The notes below the pieces were generated by a model. It was not told the DNA's origin, ran no database searches, and saw only the letters and a program-made list of their open reading frames with translations. Shown here piece by piece: positions 32,373-40,775 of a stretch of 64,000 bases of DNA. Source of the DNA: Pseudogulbenkiania sp. MAI-1 (lineage in GTDB: Bacteria; Pseudomonadota; Gammaproteobacteria; Burkholderiales; Chromobacteriaceae). The stretch covers positions 717,011-781,010 of the forward strand of contig NZ_AZUR01000001.1 in NCBI RefSeq assembly GCF_000527175.1, written 5' to 3'. The position numbers were made by a program, and so were the translations under genes. Positions within the stretch are counted from its first letter, which is position 1, and every line of letters begins with the position of its first letter.

Positions 32373-33349
32373 AAAGACGTCCATTTTGCACTTTGCTCGG
32401 CCTGATGGTGCTCAGTGTTGGCCTGTCGCAGGGGGCGCTGGCCGAAGACAAGTGGCCGAGCAAGCCGATCCGCCTGATCGTGCCGATGACCCCGGGGGGC
32501 GGTACCGACATCCTGGCGCGGCAGATTGCCGAAAAGATTGGCGCCTCTTCCAAGTGGACCATTGTCGTCGAAAACAAACCGGGTGCCGGCGGCAACATCG
32601 GGCTCGATGCGGTGGCCAAGGCAGCGCCTGACGGTTACACCATCGGGATGGGACAGTCGTCCAATCTCACGGTGAATCAGGCCATCTACCCGAAGATGCC
32701 GTTCGACGCGCAGAAGGATTTTGCCCCGATCTCGCTGGTGGCGGCGCAGCCGGTGGTGCTGGTAGTACGTGCCGATTCGCCTTACCGCAAGATGGCCGAC
32801 CTGGTGAGTGCGGCAAAGGCCAAGTCCGGGAGTCTGACGATGGCTTCGGCGGGAGCGGGGACGATAGGTCACTTGTCCGGGGAACTGCTGGCCGATCGTG
32901 CTGGAGTCAAGTTCGTGCATGTGCCTTACAAGGGCATCGGCCCGGCGCTGACCGATCTGCTGGGAGGACAGGTCGACTTCACCTTCAGTACCCCGGCATC
33001 GGTGGTAGGCATGTTGAAGGCGGGAAAGCTGCGTGCCCTCGCGGTGAGTTCGGCTAGGCGCGTCAACATCTTGCCGGGTATCCCCACGATCGCCGAATCG
33101 GGTTACCAGGGTTTCGTCACCGAATCGTGGTATGGCCTGGTCGCGCCCAAGGGAACCCCGGCAGCCGTTGTCACGGCCTTGAACGCCGAGGTGGCCAAGG
33201 CGCTGAACAACCCCGCTATGGTCGAAAAACTGGTGGCGGAAGGTGGTCAACCTCGCTGGACGGCTCCGAAGGATTTCTCGGCCTTGATCAAGGCGGATCA
33301 GGACAAATGGGGATCCATCGTGCGCCAAGCCGACATCAAGCTGGATTGA
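32369..33349 (+). CDS. Tripartite tricarboxylate transporter receptor (Bug family), first copy
   Basis: 326 residues with a signal peptide (LGLMVLSVGLSQGALAED). The mature protein starts WPSKPIRLIVPMTPGGGTDI, the Bug signature for carboxylate binding, with VENKPGAGGNIG following. It should capture the substrate in the periplasm for TctA/TctB encoded downstream. The start overlaps the CoA-transferase stop. A second Bug protein follows 100 bp later. Confidence 0.93.
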   Translation: MKRRPFCTLLGLMVLSVGLSQGALAEDKWPSKPIRLIVPMTPGGGTDILARQIAEKIGASSKWTIVVENKPGAGGNIGLDAVAKAAPDGYTIGMGQSSNLTVNQAIYPKMPFDAQKDFAPISLVAAQPVVLVVRADSPYRKMADLVSAAKAKSGSLTMASAGAGTIGHLSGELLADRAGVKFVHVPYKGIGPALTDLLGGQVDFTFSTPASVVGMLKAGKLRALAVSSARRVNILPGIPTIAESGYQGFVTESWYGLVAPKGTPAAVVTALNAEVAKALNNPAMVEKLVAEGGQPRWTAPKDFSALIKADQDKWGSIVRQADIKLD

Positions 33350-33449
33350 AACAGCCAGACGGGATAGTGGCCTAGCTCGGCTATCCCGTGCGGGCCTCCT
33401 GTTGCATGTTGTATAGCGAGTAGAAAACCTATTGGAGGAGAACGCCAAC

Positions 33450-34406
33450 ATGAAATTCCTGAAACGGGCCGTCGCACTGGCTGCAGCCTGCACCACCTTG
33501 GTCAGTGGGCCTTCCTACGCAGACAAGCCGGCGACCATCATCGTTCCCTACGGCGCGGGCGGTACCGTCGACATCTCCGCGCGCATCGTCGCCCAGGGGC
33601 TGTCAGAAGCCGGAAAGACGGCCATCGTCGAGAACCGCGCCGGGGGTGGAGGCGTGATTGGCTGGGGGGCCGCCGCCAAGGCTGCGCCGGATGGCCAGAC
33701 TCTGCTGATGATCGATACCTCGTTCGCCATGGCGGAAGCCTTGCTGCCGGGGCTGCCCTTCGATCCGAAGAAAGACTTCGCGCAGATCACCACCGTGGCG
33801 AAGGTACCGTACGTGATGGTGGTGACCCCGTCGTTGCCCGTCAAATCGGTGAAGGAACTGATTGCCCTGTCCAAGGCGAAACCCGGTTCCATCTACTACG
33901 GTTCCGGAGGTACCGGATCATCCACTCATCTGGGAGCCGAGCTGTTCCAGAGCCTGAGCGGAGCGGACATCACCCACGTTCCGTACAAGGGTGCCGCCGC
34001 GGCCATGCAAGACCTGATGGGTGGCCAAGTGCAGGTGTTGTTCACGGCGATTCCCACCGCACTGCCGCATATCAAGTCCGGTAAGCTGCGCGCCCTGATG
34101 GTATCGAGCGCCAAACGGGTGGCCTTGTTGCCCGATGTGCCTTCTGCTCCCGAAGCCGGAGTACCCAAGATGATTGCCGATAACTGGGTCGGTCTGGCCG
34201 TCCCGGGCGCCACCTCCAAGGAAATCATGGCGAAGTGGCACAAGGACATCGCCGTTGCGCTGAAAGCCCCCGCGTCGCACAAGCGTTTCGAGGAACTTGG
34301 GCTGACGGTCGTGGCTAACTCGCCAGCGGAAGCTGCCGGGTTTGTCGGCAGTGAAATCAAGCGTTGGGGCGACTTGGTCGGGAGCAACAAGATCAAGCCC
34401 GAGTAA
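33450..34406 (+). CDS. Tripartite tricarboxylate transporter receptor (Bug family), second copy
   Basis: 318 residues. Signal peptide LAAACTTLVSGPSYAD, then KPATIIVPYGAGGTVDISAR and VENRAGGGGVIGWGAA. GGAGGAG precedes the ATG at 33450. It is clearly diverged from the first copy, so the pair may bind different acids while sharing one TctAB channel. Confidence 0.93.
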   Translation: MKFLKRAVALAAACTTLVSGPSYADKPATIIVPYGAGGTVDISARIVAQGLSEAGKTAIVENRAGGGGVIGWGAAAKAAPDGQTLLMIDTSFAMAEALLPGLPFDPKKDFAQITTVAKVPYVMVVTPSLPVKSVKELIALSKAKPGSIYYGSGGTGSSTHLGAELFQSLSGADITHVPYKGAAAAMQDLMGGQVQVLFTAIPTALPHIKSGKLRALMVSSAKRVALLPDVPSAPEAGVPKMIADNWVGLAVPGATSKEIMAKWHKDIAVALKAPASHKRFEELGLTVVANSPAEAAGFVGSEIKRWGDLVGSNKIKPE

Positions 34407-34462
34407 CGTGTCTGACGCCATGGCTGGGAATCGTTGTTCCTGCCGTGGCCAGAGGAGTGCCG

Positions 34463-35362
34463 ATGTTTCTGTTCCAACAGCCCACGGTGCTGGAGACCGA
34501 GGTATTCAGCGCCATGCCCTTACAGTTGCGCCGTGACCGGCGTTCGGCCTGGGCGGATGCCAACAAGGCCGGTGCCTGTATCGATTGCTTTCTCGAGGGG
34601 CCGGTGTTCGACACGGACGGCAACCTCTATGTCACCGATATTCCCCACGGTCGCGTTTTCCGCATTTCACCGGACGGGGTGTGGAATACGGTCGCGGAAT
34701 ACGACGGAGAGCCGAACGGTCTCAAGTTCCACCCGGACGGCGATCTGGTCATCGCCGATTACCTGAACGGGCTGATGCGGCTGGATCCGGTGTCGGGTAA
34801 GGTCACGCCGTGGCTGACGCGCCGCAATGCCGAGCGCTTCCGAGGCGTTAATGACTTGGTGTTCGCGACCAATGGCGACATGTATTTCACCGACCAGGGG
34901 CAGACCGGTCTGCATGATCCGACTGGGCGGGTTTACCGGCTGTGCGCCGATGGCCGGCTCGATCTGTTGCTCGATAACGTGCCCAGCCCCAACGGTGTTG
35001 CGCTGTCGCCGAACGAACACGTGCTGTACGTGGCCGCGACACGTGGCAACTGCGTCTGGCGCGCGCCGCTGATGGACGACGGCAGCGTGTCGAAGGTCGG
35101 TCAGTTCTTTACCTTTTATGGCGCTAGTGGCCCGGATGGTCTGGCGACCGATCACGACGGCAACTTGGTGGTGGCGCATGCCAGCCTGGGGGCAGCCTTC
35201 GTGTTGAACCAGCGCGGGGAGCCGCTCTACGTGCTGAAGAGCGTGGCCGGGCATACCGTCACCAACATTGCTTTCCAGGGTGTGGACAAGCGGACGCTGT
35301 ATCTCACCGAGGCCGAGACCGGCACCATCCTGCGTGCAGCGCTGCCAGCTAGCGGTAGTTAA
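34463..35362 (+). CDS. SMP-30/gluconolactonase-like lactonase
   Basis: 299 residues, a six-bladed beta-propeller. Metal-site motifs: CFLEGPVFDTDGNLYVTDIP (Glu), PNGVALSPNEHVLYVA (Asn) and GPDGLATDHDGNLVVAH (Asp). It hydrolyses a lactone ring in the cytoplasm; no signal peptide. AGAGGAG precedes the ATG at 34463. Its place between transporter genes suggests that the imported compound, or a form of it, is a lactone. Confidence 0.88.
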   Translation: MFLFQQPTVLETEVFSAMPLQLRRDRRSAWADANKAGACIDCFLEGPVFDTDGNLYVTDIPHGRVFRISPDGVWNTVAEYDGEPNGLKFHPDGDLVIADYLNGLMRLDPVSGKVTPWLTRRNAERFRGVNDLVFATNGDMYFTDQGQTGLHDPTGRVYRLCADGRLDLLLDNVPSPNGVALSPNEHVLYVAATRGNCVWRAPLMDDGSVSKVGQFFTFYGASGPDGLATDHDGNLVVAHASLGAAFVLNQRGEPLYVLKSVAGHTVTNIAFQGVDKRTLYLTEAETGTILRAALPASGS

Positions 35363-35368
35363 CAGTCA

Positions 35369-35418
35369 AACCGGCCCCTCTTCCCCTTGAGGGATAGGAC
35401 AACGACAACGGGCCGGTT
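35369..35418. promoter_or_regulatory. Intra-operon hairpin before tctB
   Basis: AACCGGCCC (35369-35377) pairs with GGGCCGGTT (35410-35418) around a 32-nt loop, without a T tract. It could protect or partly stop the transcript between the lactonase and the membrane components. Confidence 0.45.
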
Positions 35419-35443
35419 GATCAATGGAGAATGGAGACAATTC

Positions 35444-35908
35444 ATGAGTTCAGTAATAAAGGGTCCAAAGGATTTCTGGACCGGCGTACTGTACGTGCTG
35501 GTTGGCGGGGCAGGGGTGTATATCGCCCAGGATTACGGCACGGGAGAAGCGGCCCGCATGGGCCCCGGTTACTTTCCCACCGTGCTGGGTGGCCTGCTGC
35601 TGCTGTTCGGCCTGGTTGCCATAGGACGTTCTTTCTTCCGCGCCGGCGAAGCGATCGGCCATATCCCCTGGAAGCCGATCAGTTTGGTGATCGGTGCCAC
35701 GGTGCTGTTCGGCCTGTTGCTCAGGCCGGTGGGACTGGTTGTCGCCATGCTAGCGCTGATTCTACTCAGCGCCGCCGCCAGTAGCCAATTCCGCTTCGAG
35801 TGGCGCGCCAGCGTGGCCATGATTGCGCTCATCGCCGCGTGTTCCCTGGTATTCGTCAAGGGCCTGGGTGTGCCGATGCCCCTGCTCGGTTCCTGGTTCG
35901 GTGCCTGA
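35444..35908 (+). CDS. Tripartite tricarboxylate transporter small membrane subunit TctB
   Basis: 154 residues with four hydrophobic helices; KDFWTGVLYVLVGGAGVYIA and ARMGPGYFPTVLGGLLLLFG are the usual TctB features. GGAGA precedes the ATG at 35444. It pairs with TctA encoded 14 bp downstream. Confidence 0.92.
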   Translation: MSSVIKGPKDFWTGVLYVLVGGAGVYIAQDYGTGEAARMGPGYFPTVLGGLLLLFGLVAIGRSFFRAGEAIGHIPWKPISLVIGATVLFGLLLRPVGLVVAMLALILLSAAASSQFRFEWRASVAMIALIAACSLVFVKGLGVPMPLLGSWFGA

Positions 35909-35922
35909 GAGGGACGTGCGTC

Positions 35923-37428
35923 ATGGATTTGCTCAATAGTCTCATCATGGGCCTGCAAACGGCGGGCAGTCTCGCCAACCTGATGTACTGCCTGATAGGG
36001 GTGTTTCTCGGCACCGCCATCGGTGTGCTGCCGGGGCTGGGGCCGACCGCCACCATCGCCATGCTGCTGCCGATCACCTTCGGTTTGCCGCCAGAATCGT
36101 CGCTGATCATGCTGGCCGGAATTTACTACGGTGCCCAGTACGGTGGCTCCACCACCGCCATCCTGGTCAACCTGCCGGGCGAGGCCTCGTCGGTGATCAC
36201 CGCGCTGGATGGCTACCAGATGGCCCGTCAGGGCCGCGCCGGCAAGGCGCTGGCCACCGCGGCCATCGGCTCGTTCTTCGCCGGTACCGTATGCACCGTG
36301 CTGATCGCGGTGGCGGCACCCGCGTTGGCCGACGTGGCGCTCAAGTTCGGCCCGGCCGAGTACTTCTCGCTGATGGTGTTGGGCCTGGTCGCCTCGATCG
36401 TGCTGGCCAGCGGTTCGCTGCTGCATGCCTTGGGCATGATCATGCTCGGCCTGCTGCTGGGCATGATCGGTACCGACGTCAACTCTGGCGTGATGCGCTA
36501 CACCTTCGACGTACCGGAACTCTCCGATGGTATCAGCTTCGTCGCCATCGCCATGGGGGTGTTCGGCCTGGGCGAGATCATTGCCAACCTGCAGCACGAA
36601 ACCACGCGTAGCGTCATGCAAAGCAAGGTGGCCGGCCTGATGCCGAGCCGGGACGATCTCAAGCGCATTGTCGCCCCGGTGCTGCGTGGCACCGGGCTGG
36701 GTGCGGTGCTGGGCATCCTGCCGGGGGGCGGTGCGATGCTGGCTTCGTTTGCCTCGTACGCGCTGGAGAAGAAAGTTTCGAAGAACGCGGCCGAGTTTGG
36801 TAATGGCGCGATCGAGGGCGTCGCCGCTCCCGAAGCGGCCAACAACGCCGGTGCGCAGACCTCGTTCATTCCGATGCTGACTCTGGGGATTCCGTCCAAC
36901 CCGGTAATGGCGCTGATGATCGGGGCGATGATTATCCAGGGCATCCAGCCGGGGCCGTCGGTCATCACCGAACAACCGGTGCTGTTCTGGGGCCTGATCG
37001 CCTCGATGTGGGTCGGCAACCTGATGCTACTGGTGCTGAACCTGCCGCTGGTCGGGCTGTGGGTCAAGATGATCTCGGTACCGTACCACCTGCTATATCC
37101 GGCGATCCTGGTGTTTTGTGCGATCGGGGTGTTCAGCCTGAACAACACCGAGTTCGATGTCTACCTGATGGCGGTGTTCGGGGTGCTGGGCTATGTCTTC
37201 CGCAAACTCGAGTGCGAACCGGCGCCGCTGATGCTGGGCTTCATCCTGGGGCCGATGATGGAAGAGTTCCTGCGTCGCGCCTTGTTGCTGTCCAAAGGGG
37301 ACCCAATGGTGCTGGTTAGTCGTCCGCTCAGCGCCACGATGCTGGTGCTGGCCGTGGCGGCGCTGGCTGCTGTGCTGTCGCCAGTCGTGCGCAAGAAGCG
37401 TGAAGAGGCTTTCCACGAGGAAGACTGA
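35923..37428 (+). CDS. Tripartite tricarboxylate transporter large membrane subunit TctA
   Basis: 501 residues, about twelve helices. The family signatures GVFLGTAIGVLPGLGPTATI and AGIYYGAQYGGSTTAILVNL are present, and the second half has GILPGGGAMLASFASYALEK with EAANNAGAQTSFIPMLTLGI. It forms the sodium- or proton-driven channel fed by the Bug receptors. It is the last gene of the operon. Confidence 0.95.
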   Translation: MDLLNSLIMGLQTAGSLANLMYCLIGVFLGTAIGVLPGLGPTATIAMLLPITFGLPPESSLIMLAGIYYGAQYGGSTTAILVNLPGEASSVITALDGYQMARQGRAGKALATAAIGSFFAGTVCTVLIAVAAPALADVALKFGPAEYFSLMVLGLVASIVLASGSLLHALGMIMLGLLLGMIGTDVNSGVMRYTFDVPELSDGISFVAIAMGVFGLGEIIANLQHETTRSVMQSKVAGLMPSRDDLKRIVAPVLRGTGLGAVLGILPGGGAMLASFASYALEKKVSKNAAEFGNGAIEGVAAPEAANNAGAQTSFIPMLTLGIPSNPVMALMIGAMIIQGIQPGPSVITEQPVLFWGLIASMWVGNLMLLVLNLPLVGLWVKMISVPYHLLYPAILVFCAIGVFSLNNTEFDVYLMAVFGVLGYVFRKLECEPAPLMLGFILGPMMEEFLRRALLLSKGDPMVLVSRPLSATMLVLAVAALAAVLSPVVRKKREEAFHEED

Positions 37429-37496
37429 CCCTATGCCAACACGCCGCCATTCGTTTGAGGTGGCGGCGCCATGCTTAACTCAAGTAAAGGCAAGAC

Positions 37497-38243
37497 ATGC
37501 TGGAGTTTTTGTTAGATGCCACCTTCTGGCTGGCCGTGGTGCAGATCATTGCCATCGACATCCTGCTGGGCGGCGACAATGCCGTGGTAATCGCGCTGGC
37601 CTGCCGCAAGTTGCCGGAAGCACAGCGCCGCAAGGGGATTTTCTGGGGCGTGGCCGGGGCCATCGGCCTGCGCATCGTGCTGATCTTCTTTGCGCTGCAA
37701 TTGTTGTCGCTGCCGTTCCTGAAGGTGGTCGGCGCGCTGCTGTTGCTGTGGATCGGCGTCAAGCTGCTGCAGCCGGAAGACGACGACGGCCACGGCAACA
37801 TCGAGGGTAGCGCCCATCTGTGGGGCGCGATCAAGACCATCATCGTGGCCGACGCCGTGATGAGCCTGGACAACGTCATCGCCGTGGCCGGCGCCGCCAA
37901 GGGCGAGCTGGGGCTGGTGGCGTTAGGTATCGTCATCAGCATCCCGATCATCGTCTGGGGCAGCCAGTTCGTGCTCAAGCTGATGGACCGTTTCCCGGTG
38001 GTGATCACGCTGGGCGCGGCCTTGCTAGGCTGGATCGCCGGCGACATGGTGGTGGGTGATGTGATGGTCAAGCCCTACCTGGCCGACGCGCCGCACTGGC
38101 TGCACTACGCCTCGGCTGCGGCGGGTGCGGTGTTGGTGGTGGCGGTCGGCAGCACGCTCGCCAAACATCAGTGCGGGGTTCCGCCGGTGCAGCTTGAACA
38201 GGCGGTGGGCATTCCGGCGGAGGAGCCGCTACGTGAACGATGA
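37497..38243 (+). CDS. TerC-family integral membrane protein
   Basis: 248 residues, about seven helices. The TerC motif IIAIDILLGGDNAVVIALAC near residues 17-36 and the mirrored TIIVADAVMSLDNVIAVAGA hold the conserved acidic residues in the membrane. Relatives export Mn or act in metal loading of exoenzymes. AAAGG precedes the ATG. A small GC hairpin lies at about 37443-37469 upstream. The typical Mn-riboswitch of many TerC genes is not seen. Confidence 0.9.
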   Translation: MLEFLLDATFWLAVVQIIAIDILLGGDNAVVIALACRKLPEAQRRKGIFWGVAGAIGLRIVLIFFALQLLSLPFLKVVGALLLLWIGVKLLQPEDDDGHGNIEGSAHLWGAIKTIIVADAVMSLDNVIAVAGAAKGELGLVALGIVISIPIIVWGSQFVLKLMDRFPVVITLGAALLGWIAGDMVVGDVMVKPYLADAPHWLHYASAAAGAVLVVAVGSTLAKHQCGVPPVQLEQAVGIPAEEPLRER

Positions 38244-38382
38244 GGAACGGATCATGCTGAAAATAATGATGCCGGTGGACGGCCCGCTCCCGCAGCCATC
38301 CCGGGTGAGGGCCGGGGATTGATAATGGTGGCGTTGGGGCCATTGCCGGGCTGGCTTGGCGACCGATCATCCGGGATATCCC

Positions 38383-40005
38383 ATGCATTTATCCAGTGAT
38401 TCGACTCCTTCTGCCGCCCGGGTGCAACAGCCAGTCTGGTCACCGCTCAGGCAGCCGGTGTTCCGCCTGCTGTGGGGAACCTGGCTGACAGCCAACATCT
38501 GCATGTGGATGAACGATGTCGCCGCGGCCTGGCTGATGACCTCGCTCAGTTCCACTCCGGTGATGGTTGCGTTGGTGCAGGCGGCCTCGACCTTGCCGGT
38601 CTTTCTTTTGGGCGTGCCCAGCGGTGCATTGGCGGACATTGTCGATCGGCGCCGCTACTTCATCGTCACCCAGTTCTGGGTGGCGGCGGTGGCAGTGGCC
38701 TTGTGCCTGACCACCTTCCTGGGCGTGCAGAGCGCACCGTTGCTGCTGGTGCTCACCTTTGCCAACGGCATCGGCCTGGCGATGCGCTGGCCGGTGTTCG
38801 CCGCCTTGGTACCGACGCTGGTGCCTCGTCCGGAGTTGCCCGGCGCACTGGCCCTCAACGCCGTTGCGATGAACCTGTCCCGCATCATCGGCCCGATCGT
38901 GGCCGGCGCTGTCATCGCCGCCGGCGGAAGTGGCCACGTGTTCCTGCTCAATGCCGTGCTGTCGATCTGCGTCGGCCTGCTGCTGCTGACTTGGCGCTAC
39001 GAGCAGAAGATCAGTGTGCTGCCCAGCGAGCGATTCTTCGGTGCAATCTGGGTGGGGTTGCAGTATGTCAGGCAGTCGCCCGAGATCCACGCCGTGCTGT
39101 GGCGGGTGTTCACCTTCTTCACGCTGTCCATCGCCTTGTTGGCGCTATTGCCGCTGATCGCCAAGGGTTTCCCGGGCGGTGACGCCGGCACCTTCACCCT
39201 GCTGCTCGCGGCGATGGGCGGAGGCGCCGTGGTCGCGGCATTCATGCTGCCGCGCCTGCGCCAGATCATGACGCGCGATACGCTGGTCGCCTACGGCACC
39301 TTGCTGCATGCGGCGACGACGTTGATCGTCGCCCTCGCTCCTCATCCCTGGCTGGCCACGCTGGCGCTGCCGGTCGCCGGCATGGCCTGGATTTCGGTGG
39401 CCAATTCGCTAACCGTATCGGTGCAGGCTGCGTTGCCGGATTGGGTCAGGGCGCGCGGCATGTCGATCCACCAGATGACCATGATGGGGGGCAGCGCCTT
39501 GGGGGCCGCTCTGTGGGGGCAGGTGGCCACCTTCGCCGATGTGCGTCAGGCACTGGTGCTGGCGGCTGCTGCCGCCGTGGTGGGGCTGCTGGCTACCCGC
39601 CGCTTCAAGCTGGGTGGGCTCACCGGTGAAGACAAGACGCCGGTGCGCCTGTGGCAGGCGCCGGAAGTGGCCATTCCGATTGAGCCGGAGCAGGGGCCGG
39701 TGCTGATCACGGTCGAATATCGCATCGATCCGGCCCGTGCTGTGGAATTTGCCGAACTGATGCGCGAGACGCGGCGCGCCCGGCTGCGCAATGGTGCGCT
39801 GTCGTGGGAACTGTTCCACGACACCTCCGAGCCCGGTGTCTACATCGAACACTTCACCGACAGCTCGTGGGTTGAATACATGCGGCGCAACCAGCGCGCT
39901 ACGGCGGCAGACATTGCGCTGCGGGAGCGACGCCACGCCTTGCACCTTGGGGAGGAACCTCCGCGCATCCGGCGTTATATCGCCGAGCCAATGGCCCGGG
40001 GCTGA
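38383..40005 (+). CDS. MFS_3-type exporter with a C-terminal monooxygenase-like (ABM-fold) domain
   Basis: 540 residues. Residues about 15-405 carry 12 helices of the MFS_3 (EntS-like) group: PLRQPVFRLLWGTWLTANIC, then SGALADIVDRRRYF in the conserved loop 2-3. The cytosolic tail (about 430-530) reads VLITVEYRIDPARAVEFAEL and continues WELFHDTSEPGVYIEHFTDSSWVEYMR, a dimeric alpha-beta-barrel pattern. This fusion recurs in pfam05977 proteins. The substrate is unknown. No good ribosome binding site is seen for any start; ATG at 38383 is chosen. Confidence 0.82.
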   Translation: MHLSSDSTPSAARVQQPVWSPLRQPVFRLLWGTWLTANICMWMNDVAAAWLMTSLSSTPVMVALVQAASTLPVFLLGVPSGALADIVDRRRYFIVTQFWVAAVAVALCLTTFLGVQSAPLLLVLTFANGIGLAMRWPVFAALVPTLVPRPELPGALALNAVAMNLSRIIGPIVAGAVIAAGGSGHVFLLNAVLSICVGLLLLTWRYEQKISVLPSERFFGAIWVGLQYVRQSPEIHAVLWRVFTFFTLSIALLALLPLIAKGFPGGDAGTFTLLLAAMGGGAVVAAFMLPRLRQIMTRDTLVAYGTLLHAATTLIVALAPHPWLATLALPVAGMAWISVANSLTVSVQAALPDWVRARGMSIHQMTMMGGSALGAALWGQVATFADVRQALVLAAAAAVVGLLATRRFKLGGLTGEDKTPVRLWQAPEVAIPIEPEQGPVLITVEYRIDPARAVEFAELMRETRRARLRNGALSWELFHDTSEPGVYIEHFTDSSWVEYMRRNQRATAADIALRERRHALHLGEEPPRIRRYIAEPMARG

Positions 40006-40163
40006 TGGGGCTCCAGGCCGGCATCCATGCCACCGGGTTCAAGTGAATCCGGACAAGTGGCCGAAGGGGGCCCTTGTGGGCAAGGCCCGGTCTTTGTCAT
40101 GATGGTCGGCGGGGACGGCGTCGGCGATCCCGAGCCGTCTCCGCCTCATTCACCGGAGACCCC

Positions 40164-40676
40164 ATGAGCTATCCCATCCGCCGCGTCGAGCTTGGCGACG
40201 CTCCGGCCTTGCAGGCCCTGTTCTGCTGCCCTTCGGTCATTCGCAACTCGTTGCAGCTGCCGTATCCCTCGCTGGCCCACTGGGAGAAGCGCCTGGCCGA
40301 GATACCGGACGATACGCACGCGCTAGTGGCCTGTGACGGCGCCAACCGCGCCATCGGCTATGGAGCCCTGCTCCAGGCGCCGCAGAAGCGCCGATCCCAT
40401 ACCGCCTCGCTGGCGCTGGTGGTGCACGAAGATTGGCAGGGCAAGGGCGTGGGGCGCCAGTTGATGGGCGCGCTGCTCGATTACGCCGACGACTGGCTCG
40501 GCCTGACCCGGCTGGAACTGCACGTCTACGCCGACAACGAGCGGGCCATCGCGCTCTACCGGCAGCTGGGATTCGAAGAAGAAGGGCGCTTGCACGCCGA
40601 CTCGTTCCGTGACGGCGAGTACGTCGACGGTCTGCTGATGGCACGATTGCGCGGGGCGCTGGCCAGGCGTGGTTGA
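40164..40676 (+). CDS. GNAT N-acetyltransferase, AaaT/YhhY-like
   Basis: 170 residues. The acetyl-CoA loop is EDWQGKGVGRQLMGALLDYA. The arrangement NSLQLPYPSLAHWEKRLAE, then ELHVYADNERAIALYRQLGF and RDGEYVDGLLMARL closely follows E. coli YhhY (AaaT), an L-amino-acid N-acetyltransferase. The start MSYPIRRVE at 40164 has GGAGA upstream. It stands alone before a bidirectional terminator. Confidence 0.85.
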   Translation: MSYPIRRVELGDAPALQALFCCPSVIRNSLQLPYPSLAHWEKRLAEIPDDTHALVACDGANRAIGYGALLQAPQKRRSHTASLALVVHEDWQGKGVGRQLMGALLDYADDWLGLTRLELHVYADNERAIALYRQLGFEEEGRLHADSFRDGEYVDGLLMARLRGALARRG

Positions 40677-40716
40677 GGATCGGCGCAAGGGGCATCGGCC
40701 CCGCCGCCGCACACAC

Positions 40717-40749
40717 AAACAACCCGCACCGTGACGACGCGGGTTGTTT
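40717..40749. terminator. Bidirectional terminator between the GNAT gene and uraA
   Basis: AAACAACCCGC pairs with GCGGGTTGTTT around an 11-nt loop. Confidence 0.88.
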
Positions 40750-40775
40750 GCTTCAAGGCTAGGCCGAAGCCGTGG

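Noticed and set aside
37429..37496. Possible manganese (yybP-ykoY) riboswitch before the TerC gene
   Set aside because: Only a 68-bp gap with one GC hairpin; too short and lacking the conserved riboswitch motifs.
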